Origin: Streptomyces violaceoruber
GTDB taxonomy: Bacteria; Actinomycetota; Actinomycetes; Streptomycetales; Streptomycetaceae
Assembly: GCF_033406955.1 (NCBI RefSeq)
Contig: NZ_CP137734.1
Span: forward strand, 1,984,001 to 2,048,000
Reading direction: 5' to 3'
DNA: 64,000 nucleotides
Under the pieces are notes generated by a model. It saw only the letters and a program-made list of their open reading frames with translations. It was not told the DNA's origin and did not search any database. Below, one piece after another: positions 33,657-45,477 of this stretch. The first letter of the stretch is position 1. Each line of letters begins with the position of its first letter. The position numbers and the translations under genes are program-made.

Positions 33657-34533
33657 ACTTCGGGTCCTCGGCCTGGTTGTAGATCTCCCGGCCCGACGCG
33701 TCGTAGGCATGGACGTAGGGGCTCGGGCCCGTGTAGCGCGGGCCGGGGGGCGTGTCCGGCGAGAGCGCGGCCCCGTAGACGAACGCGCCGTCGGCCATGC
33801 GGGCCGGGTACTGCTTCGGGTCCTCCCCGTAGCTGACGGTGATCTTGGCGACGTCGGACGAGTAGTGTCCGGCGCCCAGGCTGAGGTACTTCCCCTCCCC
33901 GGCGGGCATGAGCATGGAGTCGAAGTACTCGACGATCCGGCCGGTGCCCCACAGGCGGTCGTTGATGAAGGTGGGCGGCGAGTCCTGGCTGGTGCCCTTG
34001 TCGCCCTTCGACTGGCACTGCACGTACTGGCCCGCGGAGTCGACGGCGACGACCACGCCGTCCCAGTCCTCGGTGGCGAGGGGCGTACGGACCGCGACGA
34101 CGGCGTGGTACCGCGACGCGTCCGCCCCGAGGCAGGAGGAGAGGATCCGGGTGGCGGTACCGGCGTCGATCGGGGTCGTGGTCGCGTCGGTGACGGTGAA
34201 GTCGGCCTCGGGCGAGGTCCCGCCGGGCGAGGACGACGCGCTCGGACTCGGTGCCGGAGTGGAGTTGGCCGGGTCTGCGCCGCCGTGTGCGGGGTCGGCG
34301 GCACCCGGTCCGGCGCTCCCCGATCCGCCGAGCACGACCACGGCCGCGACGCTCATCGCCGTCACACCGGTGGCGACACCGAGCGGCACGCCCCACCTGA
34401 TCGCCCATCTGCGCCGCGACGGGGTCCCGTTGTTCTCTGGACCGATCTTCATCAGTAGTTCCTCTCGGGTCCGCCGGTGGTTCGGCAGATCACGATCGGA
34501 AGGAGCCGCGGGAACGCCCTGCGGGTCGTTCAT
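33640..34533 (-). CDS. single-pass membrane protein coupled to an ECF sigma factor
   Basis: 297 residues. A ~45-residue cytoplasmic N-terminus (HRRTREELLMKIGPENNG), one membrane helix (WGVPLGVATGVTAMSVAAVV, about 48-69), a Ser/Pro/Gly-rich linker and a ~200-residue extracytoplasmic domain with no family I recognise. The ATG has AAGGAGG upstream and overlaps the sigma-factor stop (ATGA). By position and topology it is probably the anti-sigma factor or a sensor for the sigma factor, although I see no zinc-binding anti-sigma motif (HxxxCxxC). Confidence 0.75.
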   Translation of the reverse strand: MNDPQGVPAAPSDRDLPNHRRTREELLMKIGPENNGTPSRRRWAIRWGVPLGVATGVTAMSVAAVVVLGGSGSAGPGAADPAHGGADPANSTPAPSPSASSSPGGTSPEADFTVTDATTTPIDAGTATRILSSCLGADASRYHAVVAVRTPLATEDWDGVVVAVDSAGQYVQCQSKGDKGTSQDSPPTFINDRLWGTGRIVEYFDSMLMPAGEGKYLSLGAGHYSSDVAKITVSYGEDPKQYPARMADGAFVYGAALSPDTPPGPRYTGPSPYVHAYDASGREIYNQAEDPKFTDEQ

Positions 34534-35174
34534 CGTGCGACCTCCTTCTCGTTGACGGGATTCCTGGAACTGAACGGCGGCGGGGCCGCGGCTCCGCCGA
34601 GGTCGGCCCCCAGCCTGCGCCGCGCCCGGTGCAGTCGGGACTTCACGGTTCCCACCGCCACCTTGAGCACCGCCGCGGCCGCCTGCTGGTCGAGGCCCGA
34701 CCAGACACAGAGCTCGACGACCTCGCGTTCGTGCCGCGGCAGCCGGGCCAGCGCCCGGTGGATCTCCGACATACGGCGCTCGTCGTCGATCCGCCCGGCG
34801 ACGCGGTCCGCGTGGTCGCCCACCGACTCCTCGTGCGAGACGAGCCGGTGCAGCAGCGCCTCGGCCCGTCTCAGCCGCCGCCTGGTGTTCGACAACTGGC
34901 CGTTGGCGATGCCCAGCAGCCACGGCAGCGCCGAGTCGCGGTCGAGCACCGTGTCCGCCCGCCGCCGCCAGGCGTGCAGGAACACCGTGGACGTGAGGTC
35001 CTCGGCCTCGGACCAGTCGGCCGTCCGCCGGAAGAGGTGGTTGTAGACGGCCTTCCCGTGACGGTCGAAGATCCGGCCGAAGGCCTCGCGATCGCCGTCG
35101 GCGGCCCTCGCCCACAGCTCCCGGTCGGACACCCCGCCGACCGGTACGGCAGGACCGGCGTCGTTCAGTTCCAT
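34530..35174 (-). CDS. ECF-type RNA polymerase sigma factor
   Basis: 214 residues. Sigma region 2 spans DGDREAFGRIFDRHGKAVYN to AEDLTSTVFLHAWRR. Region 4 contains LPRHEREVVELCVWSGLDQQ and AVGTVKSRLHRARRRL, the usual helix-turn-helix. It directs RNA polymerase to a small regulon. The upstream sequence has GGAACC at 35204-35209 on the minus strand, about 30 bp before the ATG, which may be an ECF -35 box for autoregulation. It is translationally coupled to the membrane protein downstream. Confidence 0.92.
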   Translation of the reverse strand: MELNDAGPAVPVGGVSDRELWARAADGDREAFGRIFDRHGKAVYNHLFRRTADWSEAEDLTSTVFLHAWRRRADTVLDRDSALPWLLGIANGQLSNTRRRLRRAEALLHRLVSHEESVGDHADRVAGRIDDERRMSEIHRALARLPRHEREVVELCVWSGLDQQAAAAVLKVAVGTVKSRLHRARRRLGADLGGAAAPPPFSSRNPVNEKEVAR

Positions 35175-35359
35175 ACCCTGTCCATGTCCGGCAGCCGGCC
35201 GAAGGTTCCCGCCGGAATCACCCGGGTGGACTCACTTCGGCACGGGTACGGCCAGCCTCCCTCCGGCATTTCGACCGGATTGGATGATCGGGGGCGCCCG
35301 TCTGCCGCCGCATGCGGCACCCGCACCGCCCGATCACGCCGCCACTGGAGGTTGCCCGC

Positions 35360-39770
<4,411 letters not shown>

Positions 39771-39788
39771 CCGGACAGTACTGACGCT

Positions 39789-39825
39789 CGCGAGGGTCGC
39801 CGCCGTGCGGGCGGTGACCCTCGCG
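39789..39825 (+). terminator. hairpin terminator after xlnA
   Basis: CGCGAGGGTC (39789-39798) pairs with GACCCTCGCG (39816-39825), with additional CCGCC/GGCGG pairing inside, starting 19 bp after the xlnA stop. Confidence 0.8.
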
Positions 39826-39851
39826 ACCGGTCTGCTCGCCGCGGACGCCGA

Positions 39852-39948
39852 CCCGTCGGGTCCCGTCGGGTCTCATCGGATCCCGTCGGGTCTCGTCGGT
39901 CTCATCGGCTCATCGGCTCATCGGCTAATCGGCGCTCATCGACTCGTC
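39852..39948. repeat. short-period repeat tract
   Basis: Imperfect repeats of TCCCGTCGGGTCTCATCGG and of the 8-bp unit TCATCGGC fill most of the gap between the xlnA terminator and the 3' end of the NUDIX gene. No coding potential. Probably slippage-derived. Confidence 0.65.
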
Positions 39949-39952
39949 GCCG

Positions 39953-41077
39953 TCATTCGTACCGCAGGCGCAGCGACTCCCGTTCGGCGTCCTCGATCCG
40001 GTCCAGGGTCAGGCCGGGCAGGTTCAGCTGCGCAAGGGTCACCTCGGCGCTGCTCGGCTGGGCGTCGGCGGGCAGCCACTGCTCGGGTCGCCAGGCGTCG
40101 GCGCGCATCAGTGACTTCGGGCAGTGCGGATACACCTGCTCGACCTGCACCACCAGCGCGGTGACCGGCGGCTTTCCGACGGGAGTGAGGCGGGCGAGCA
40201 GCTCCGGGCGGGCCGAAACACAGGCGCGTCCGTTGATCCGCAGCGTGGTCGGGCGGCCGGGGACGAGGAAGAGCAGCCCCAGGCGTCCGGTCTCCAGCAC
40301 GTTGTGCAGGGTGTCGAGCCGTTTGTTGCCGGTCGCGTCGGGGATCACCAGGGTCTGCTCGTCCAGCACCGAGACGAACCCGGCCGGGCCGCCACGTGGC
40401 GTCACGTCCGCCCGGCCCTCGCGGTCCGCGCTGCCGATGAACACCAGTGAGGAACAGCCGATCAGCGCCCGGGTCTCCTCGGTCAGGCGGTCGGTCTCCT
40501 TGCGCAGCGAGTTCGGGTTCGGCTGCGGGTAGAGCTCGCGCAGTCGGTCCGGGCTGGTGAGGGCGTCCGCCCGGAGCAAGTCGAAAAGCGAGTCGGCAAC
40601 GGCACCGGCTATGAGGTCGTGGATCAGGTACTCCCCTGGTCCGCGGTTCTCCTTGAGGCGGGTGAGATCGCCGGGGCCGAACCAGTCGTAGGCGGAGTGC
40701 TTGGACCATTCCAGCCTCGGGCGGTCCAGGTCGCCGTCCACCTCGACCAGGTAGTCGGCCTCGTGACGCAGGCCGCCGCCGTCGTCCCCCGTCCAGGTCG
40801 TGGTGCCGAGGAACCGCCGCACACGGGTCAGGCGCCAGCCGGTCTCCTCCTCGACTTCACGCGCGAGTGCCTCCAGAAGCGTCTCGCCCTCCTCGACATG
40901 ACCGCCCACGATGTCCCAGGCCCCGGGGAACAGGCGACGGTCCCGGCTCCGCTTCTGGGCAAAGGCACGACCTTCCCGATTGAGGATGACCGCGCCGACG
41001 GTCCAGACCTCGTCCGCACCGGGGTTGGGTACCTCAACATCATCATTGACCGTGAACGACCGTTCGTGAGCGACCAT
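39953..41077 (-). CDS. NUDIX hydrolase fused to a PPOX-type flavoprotein (MSMEG_1061-like)
   Basis: 374 residues, two enzymes in one chain. Residues ~25-150 are a NUDIX domain with the box GGHVEEGETLLEALAREVEE + ETGW, complete with catalytic Glu residues. Residues ~160-374 resemble the pyridoxamine-phosphate-oxidase-like FMN proteins of the MSMEG_1061 group (LIGCSSLVFIGSADREGRAD, TPRGGPAGFV, GNKRLDTLHNVLETGRLGLLF, LRINGRA). NUDIX cleaves X-diphosphates; the second half probably binds FMN or F420. No ribosome-binding site is seen at the ATG, so it may be leaderless. Confidence 0.85.
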   Translation of the reverse strand: MVAHERSFTVNDDVEVPNPGADEVWTVGAVILNREGRAFAQKRSRDRRLFPGAWDIVGGHVEEGETLLEALAREVEEETGWRLTRVRRFLGTTTWTGDDGGGLRHEADYLVEVDGDLDRPRLEWSKHSAYDWFGPGDLTRLKENRGPGEYLIHDLIAGAVADSLFDLLRADALTSPDRLRELYPQPNPNSLRKETDRLTEETRALIGCSSLVFIGSADREGRADVTPRGGPAGFVSVLDEQTLVIPDATGNKRLDTLHNVLETGRLGLLFLVPGRPTTLRINGRACVSARPELLARLTPVGKPPVTALVVQVEQVYPHCPKSLMRADAWRPEQWLPADAQPSSAEVTLAQLNLPGLTLDRIEDAERESLRLRYE

Positions 41078-41146
41078 GACCGATAGCGTAGAGACGCGGT
41101 GCACGGCACCACCCGATCCACGAAACGGCGACTGGGGAACGACACC

Positions 41147-41875
41147 ATGAGATGGGACAACCACCGCGTCGTCATCACGGCCGCCGGCCGGGACTTCGGA
41201 CGAACCCTGGCCATCCGCCTCGCGGACCTCGGTGCCGAGGTCTTCCTCTCGGCACGCCGGCTCGCCGCCGCCCAACGGGTCCGCGACGAGATCCGCGACC
41301 GCGGTCACCAGCGGGTGCACGCCTTCGCCTGCGACCTGACGGATCCCGCCTCGATCCGCGACTTCGCCTCCGGCGTCGCGGAACACACCGACCGCGTCGA
41401 CGTACTCGTCAACAACGGCTCCCGCTACCTCACCGGGCCGGACCTGCTGTCGGCAACCGACGCCGACGTCGTGGACACCATCGCCTCCGGAGCCACCGGC
41501 ACGGTCCTGACCACGAGGAGTTTCCTCCCCCTCCTGCTCAACTCGGACACACCCGACGTCGTGACGATGGTCTCCGCCTGCGGAACACCGGGCCACCACC
41601 GCTCGGACGCACACGACGCCTTCTACGCGGCCAAGAGCGCCCAGGCAGGGTTCACCGAAATCCTCTCCAAGCGCCTGCGCGCCCAAGGAGTCCGGGTGAT
41701 CTCGCTCTACCCGCCCGACTTCGACAACGCCGACCCGCTCTCCGAGGAGTGGGCGACCACTTCACGCGAAGCCGAGGACGCCCTCACCGCGCAGTCCCTC
41801 GTGGAGTGCATCCTCTTCGCCGTCGCCCAACCCCGGGACTGCTTCATCAAGGCGTTCCACTTCGAACAGGTCTGA
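41147..41875 (+). CDS. short-chain dehydrogenase/reductase
   Basis: 242 residues. The Rossmann start VVITAAGRDFGRTLAIRLAD has an altered glycine motif (TAAGRDFG rather than TGxxxGxG). LVNNGSRYL matches the NAG-type motif, Ser lies in MVSACGTPG and the catalytic YxxxK is FYAAKSAQAGF. It reduces or oxidises an alcohol/carbonyl with NAD(P)H. The ATG has GGGGAAC upstream. It is divergent from the NUDIX fusion, 69 bp apart. Confidence 0.87.
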   Translation: MRWDNHRVVITAAGRDFGRTLAIRLADLGAEVFLSARRLAAAQRVRDEIRDRGHQRVHAFACDLTDPASIRDFASGVAEHTDRVDVLVNNGSRYLTGPDLLSATDADVVDTIASGATGTVLTTRSFLPLLLNSDTPDVVTMVSACGTPGHHRSDAHDAFYAAKSAQAGFTEILSKRLRAQGVRVISLYPPDFDNADPLSEEWATTSREAEDALTAQSLVECILFAVAQPRDCFIKAFHFEQV

Positions 41876-42140
41876 CCGACCTTCGCGAGCGGGACGCCGG
41901 GTTCCGAGTCGCCCCTCCCCCTACGTCGGGCCTGAAGCTGTGGCCCGACGGAAGGGCAGGTGGATGAGCCCCTCCGTGGGACAGGTCCTGGCCTTCGCCG
42001 GGGTGACGGTCCGAACGCCGCATCACTCGACAAGGCAGGACTGCTCTCACCCAGAACGAGGAAGTCGCCGCTCGATGCATTGAGGCGCTCGACTTCCGGC
42101 GGCGCTGCATCGCTCAAGCTCAATCTGCCTGAACTGAGTG

Positions 42141-42182
42141 GTGCCGGTGGAGGCACGTCAGAAGGCGTGCCTCCACCGGCAC
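42141..42182. terminator. long perfect hairpin
   Basis: A perfect 17-bp stem (GTGCCGGTGGAGGCACG at 42141-42157 and its complement at 42166-42182) with an 8-nt loop. It is the strongest hairpin in this gap, 266 bp after the SDR stop and just before an IS5-type fragment; it is either a terminator or a transposon-associated structure. Confidence 0.6.
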
Positions 42183-42300
42183 GAGAGCGCTTTGGCATTG
42201 GCCTCCAGCCGGAAGTCCTCAGGCAACCCGGCAAACTGCACGGTGACAAGGGCTACGACTATCGGGCCACGAGCCCCGCCGCCGACTTTTCGACCACCGC
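42183..42300 (+). mobile_element. IS5-family transposase fragment
   Basis: In one + frame the text reads RQPGKLHGDKGYDYRA (about 42220-42268), the conserved 'adGYD' region of IS5-type transposases, where DKGYD holds one of the DDE aspartates. Only ~30 residues of similarity survive, with nothing recognisable on either side. It marks an old insertion. The rest of 41876-42327 holds no gene that I can see. Confidence 0.6.
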
Positions 42301-42327
42301 GCTCACCAGGATAGAAACGGCACGACG

Positions 42328-43029
42328 ATGAACGACGACGACCCCGCACTCGACGACCCGGTAGGTCAGTCGCTCAGTGGTCGGCACGCGCATCTCACCC
42401 GACGGTTCGGTCGAGCAGCCACCTATCTCACCGACGTGGCGACCTTCTCCTCCGTGTCCGTCGACCCGGACGCGGAGGACTGGGCCGACCTGGCCGGCCT
42501 ACTCGGTCCCGGCGCCTTCGCCGACATGTTCAGCTCCCCGGCCGTTCCGCCGCCGGGTTGGGAGCCGGTTTTCAGTCTTGAGGGCCGTCAGATGACCTGG
42601 CCCGGCGACGGCCGCCCCGGCCGAACTCGCTCCGCGTCCGACACCGACGTGGTCGAGCTGGGCGCGGACAGCGTGCCTGAGATGCTGGATCTCGCCGCGC
42701 GGACCGAGCCGGGGCCGTTCTGGCCCCGTACCCATGAACTCGGCACCTACCTGGGTGTCCGGGTCGACGGCACCCTGGTGGCGATGGCCGGGGAACGCCT
42801 GCGTCCTCCGGGCTGGACCGAGATCAGCGCCGTCTGCACCGCTCCCGAGGCGCGCGGGCAGGGTTATGCCGCCCGCCTCGTCCGCGCTCTCACCGAGCGC
42901 ATCTCGGCGCGCGGTGATCGTCCCTTCCTGCACGTGGCCGAGGCGAACACCGGCGCGATCGCCTTGTACGAACGGCTCGGCTTCAAGACACGCAGGCCGG
43001 TCACCTTCCGGGGTTTCCGGACGCCGTGA
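42328..43029 (+). CDS. GNAT-family N-acetyltransferase
   Basis: 233 residues. The C-terminal GNAT fold shows motif A in ISAVCTAPEARGQGYAARLV (R/QxxGxG/A acetyl-CoA loop) and motif B in GAIALYERLGFKTRRPVTFR. The N-terminal ~110 residues belong to the FR47-like/GNAT N-terminal extension. It transfers an acetyl group from acetyl-CoA to an unknown amine. The ribosome-binding site is poor. It lies between decayed sequences. Confidence 0.85.
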   Translation: MNDDDPALDDPVGQSLSGRHAHLTRRFGRAATYLTDVATFSSVSVDPDAEDWADLAGLLGPGAFADMFSSPAVPPPGWEPVFSLEGRQMTWPGDGRPGRTRSASDTDVVELGADSVPEMLDLAARTEPGPFWPRTHELGTYLGVRVDGTLVAMAGERLRPPGWTEISAVCTAPEARGQGYAARLVRALTERISARGDRPFLHVAEANTGAIALYERLGFKTRRPVTFRGFRTP

Positions 43030-43076
43030 CGTTCCGCGTCCGCGGTCCACTCGAAACGGCCGGCCGACGAGATGCG

Positions 43077-43400
43077 TCACCGGTTCCGGAGCTGCTCCTG
43101 CCGCCGCCGGAGCGGGTGCCAGGGTGCGTCCGGGCGGGTGGCGCGCGCGTCGGCGGTGAGCTTCGGGGCGTACACCGGCCGTTCGCCGGGGACGGGCCGA
43201 GACAGGTGTGACCTGTTATGTGGCACCAGGTGGGCAGGTCGAGCGGTGCCGCGGGGGTCGGTGGCGACGACGTGGACGACGGTGCCCGGCGGCGCGTCGG
43301 CGATCTGATCTCGCAGGCGGAGCGGGAGGGTGACCCAGAGCAGGCGGCGCGGTCGACGGTCAGCTCGGGTTCGGGCGGCGGGGGCGTGCGCGTCATCGGA
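43077..43400 (-). pseudogene. frameshifted TusA-family sulfurtransferase remnant
   Basis: Read on the minus strand, a TusA-like protein is spread over two alternating frames: LTVDR, then LLWVTLPLRLRDQIADAPPG and VVHVVATDP in the next frame, then AAPLDLPTWCHITGHTCLGP back in the first, then PVPGERPVYAPKLTADARAT to a stop at 43077. At least three indels are needed to read through. The catalytic CPxP of TusA is not preserved. This is a dead gene or a badly called stretch. Confidence 0.55.
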
Positions 43401-43750
43401 AGTCACCGGGGTCGTCGCTGTTGCCGCGGACGAAGCTGACGCTGTCCTCGCGTCCGTTGCACGGCGTCGTCCTGATCGGCGCCTCGGGTCAGGAACGACC
43501 CGGCGGCCAGGCCCTCGAAGGGACCCGGCCGCATCGTCCATGCGCAGGTCGGCCGCCGGGGCACGCAACTGCGGATGGCGTGAGGCCACGACCGGGCGAG
43601 GCCGTCGAACGGTATCGGCACACGGACGTGCCGACACGGCCGCCGCGGTGTGTCTTCCAAGTCCCGTGCGTGCTGGTGGCCTCGCCGGTCGACGAGAGGC
43701 GGTCGTCACGCCGGGGACGGCTCTCCATCGGCCCGGCCCGCTGCGGCCGC
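43401..43750. other. 350 bp without a recognisable gene
   Basis: Several short open frames overlap here on both strands, but none has family similarity, a ribosome-binding site or Streptomyces-like third-position bias that continues. Fragments such as RSWPHAIRSCVPRRP on the minus strand hint at another decayed gene. Confidence 0.4.
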
Positions 43751-44260
43751 TCACACCGAGACAGGCTCCTGGGGGGCCTCACCGGCCGGGAGCAGCACCA
43801 CCCCGTCCTCATCGGCATGCAGGACATCACCGGCGGCGAACGTGATCCCGCCGAAGGAAACAGGCACGTCCACCGCTCCCCGCCCCGTCTTCCCCGCCCT
43901 GCGCGGACTGGTGCCCAGCGCCTGCACGCCGATCCCTATGCCGGCCAGTGCGACGCTGTCGCGGACGGCGCCGTACACGATGACCCCCGCCCATCCGTTG
44001 TCGCGGGCCCTGGTGGCCATTCGGTCCCCGAAAAGCGTGGTGTCGAGGGATCCGCCTCCATCGACCACCACGACGGCTCCGTCACCGGGCGTACGGAGCA
44101 GTTCGTGCAGCAAGGCGTTGTCCTCGCGGCAGGAGACGGTCCGCACCGGGCCGGCGAAGGAGCGTACTCCACCGTAGGTGGTGAACTGCACGCCGCAGAC
44201 ACGCAGTCGGTGATCGTACTGGTCGGCCAGATCGGCGGTGGGGACGGGAATCGACTGCAT
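43751..44260 (-). CDS. RraA-family protein (4-hydroxy-4-methyl-2-oxoglutarate aldolase-like)
   Basis: 169 residues, complete for the compact RraA/MenG-like branch. Landmarks are TADLADQYDHRLRVC at the N-terminus, TYGGVRSFAGPVRTVSC, DNALLHELLRTPGDGAVVVV, GGGSLDTTLFGDRMA, VYGAVRDSVALA and VSFGGITFAAGDVLHADEDG. Such proteins either modulate RNase E or cleave 4-hydroxy-2-oxo acids using a divalent metal. Its position, divergent from a GntR regulator and aconitase/ABC genes, favours a carboxylate-degrading aldolase. The promoter contains a TTGTATC element shared with the aconitase gene. Confidence 0.87.
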   Translation of the reverse strand: MQSIPVPTADLADQYDHRLRVCGVQFTTYGGVRSFAGPVRTVSCREDNALLHELLRTPGDGAVVVVDGGGSLDTTLFGDRMATRARDNGWAGVIVYGAVRDSVALAGIGIGVQALGTSPRRAGKTGRGAVDVPVSFGGITFAAGDVLHADEDGVVLLPAGEAPQEPVSV

Positions 44261-44346
44261 CGTCGTAGGCGCTGCCTCTCATTGCTCCTGGCTTCACAGG
44301 GGCGCCGATCAGCACCCCGGCCACACTTTGCATCACCATGCCGCTA

Positions 44347-44420
44347 GATACAATCCCTCGGCGAGGGAGAGTCCGGCGGCCGCACCCGCCGTACCCCGAC
44401 TCATAGGATGGGACGTCCCA
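44347..44420. promoter_or_regulatory. divergent control region of RraA and GntR genes
   Basis: The minus strand has TTGTATC at 44347-44353, followed after 17 bp by CAAAGT, a plausible -35/-10 pair for the RraA gene. TGGGACGTCCCA (44409-44420) is a perfect 12-bp palindrome of the TGG-N6-CCA kind bound by FadR-type GntR proteins, and lies 27 bp before the chosen GntR start. Confidence 0.5.
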
Positions 44421-44446
44421 CGTCCCCTTCCGAAGAGCGCAGACTG

Positions 44447-45325
44447 ATGTCGCGGCCCAACCTGACCACCTCCATCGCCACCCGCCTGGTCGATCTCCTG
44501 CGCCGCAGCGGCCTCGAGGAGGGTGCGCACGTCACCGAGCAGTGGGCGGCGGACGAGCTGGACGTCTCCCGCACCCCGGCCCGGAAGGCGATGCTCTTCC
44601 TGGCCGAGGTCGGCATCCTGAGGCGGGAACCGAATCGGGGCTTCTTCCTGGACCGTGACGCCGCCACCCTGACCGGGACGGATCTCACGGAGGGCGCCGA
44701 CATGGAGGAGGAGGCGTACTTCCGGATCGCCGACGACTACATCGGGGGACGGTTCGCCGGCCCGTTCACCGCTGCGGACATCAGCCGCGGCTACGGCCTG
44801 TCGGCACGCCAGGCCGACCGGGTACTGGCCCGCATGGAGTCCGAGGACCTGGTGCGCCGCAAGGCCGGTGGGCGCGGCTGGGAGTTCCAGCAGGTGTTCT
44901 CGACCGTCGAGGCGCACGACCAGAGCTACCGCTTCCGCATGATCATCGAGCCGAACGCCCTGCTGGAGCCCGGCTTCAGCATCGACCCCGAGGCCGCGGC
45001 CCTGCACCGCAGGCAGCAGGAGGCCCTGCTGCGCGGAGACATCCTGCTGCTGCCCCGGGCCGAGTTGTTCCACGTCAACGCCTCGTTCCACGAGATGCTC
45101 GTGAGCTTCTCGGGCAACCAGTTCCTCCTGGACGCCGCCCGCCGGCAACACCGGCTGCGCCGCCTCATCGAGTACCGCCACCAGGTCGACCGCTCCCGCC
45201 TGGCCGGCCAGGCCCGCGAGCACCTGCACATGCTCGACCTGGTCGAGGACGGGAAGCTCGAGGAGGCGGCCGCCTTCCTGCGCCGCCACCTGGACAAGGT
45301 TCGCGTCATCAAGACGCAGGGCTGA
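44447..45325 (+). CDS. GntR/FCD-family transcriptional regulator with a second HTH-like segment
   Basis: 292 residues; an ATG at 44408 would add 13 but would place the coding start over a 12-bp palindrome. The first winged helix is ATRLVDLLRRSGLEEG to SRTPARKAMLFLAEVG. A second helix-turn-helix-like segment follows (FTAADISRGYGLSARQADRV, LARMESEDLVRRKAGG). Then comes the helical FCD effector domain with metal-binding His residues (ELFHVNASFHEML, REHLHMLDLV). FCD domains typically sense carboxylic acids. It probably controls the RraA gene and the aconitase-ABC operon on its two sides. Confidence 0.85.
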   Translation: MSRPNLTTSIATRLVDLLRRSGLEEGAHVTEQWAADELDVSRTPARKAMLFLAEVGILRREPNRGFFLDRDAATLTGTDLTEGADMEEEAYFRIADDYIGGRFAGPFTAADISRGYGLSARQADRVLARMESEDLVRRKAGGRGWEFQQVFSTVEAHDQSYRFRMIIEPNALLEPGFSIDPEAAALHRRQQEALLRGDILLLPRAELFHVNASFHEMLVSFSGNQFLLDAARRQHRLRRLIEYRHQVDRSRLAGQAREHLHMLDLVEDGKLEEAAAFLRRHLDKVRVIKTQG

Positions 45326-45389
45326 GCACCTCACTCCCCGAGCACGCTTCCCCACCATCGGGCCTTGCCAAGAATCCAGCGTCCAACGG

Positions 45390-45416
45390 TTGTATCAATC
45401 AGCGGCTTGAGACAAT
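45390..45416 (+). promoter_or_regulatory. promoter of the aconitase-ABC operon
   Basis: TTGTAT (45390-45395) and CAATAT are separated by 17 bp. The TTGTATC...GCGGC block is shared with the RraA promoter, and TTGTATC forms a loose inverted repeat with GAGACAA (45409-45415). Either the -35 box or a regulator site is conserved. Confidence 0.5.
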
Positions 45417-45477
45417 ATGGGCCGCGCCCGGCGCCATGCGCCCGTGGGCTCCTCTTCCCGGAACGACAGCAGGGACC

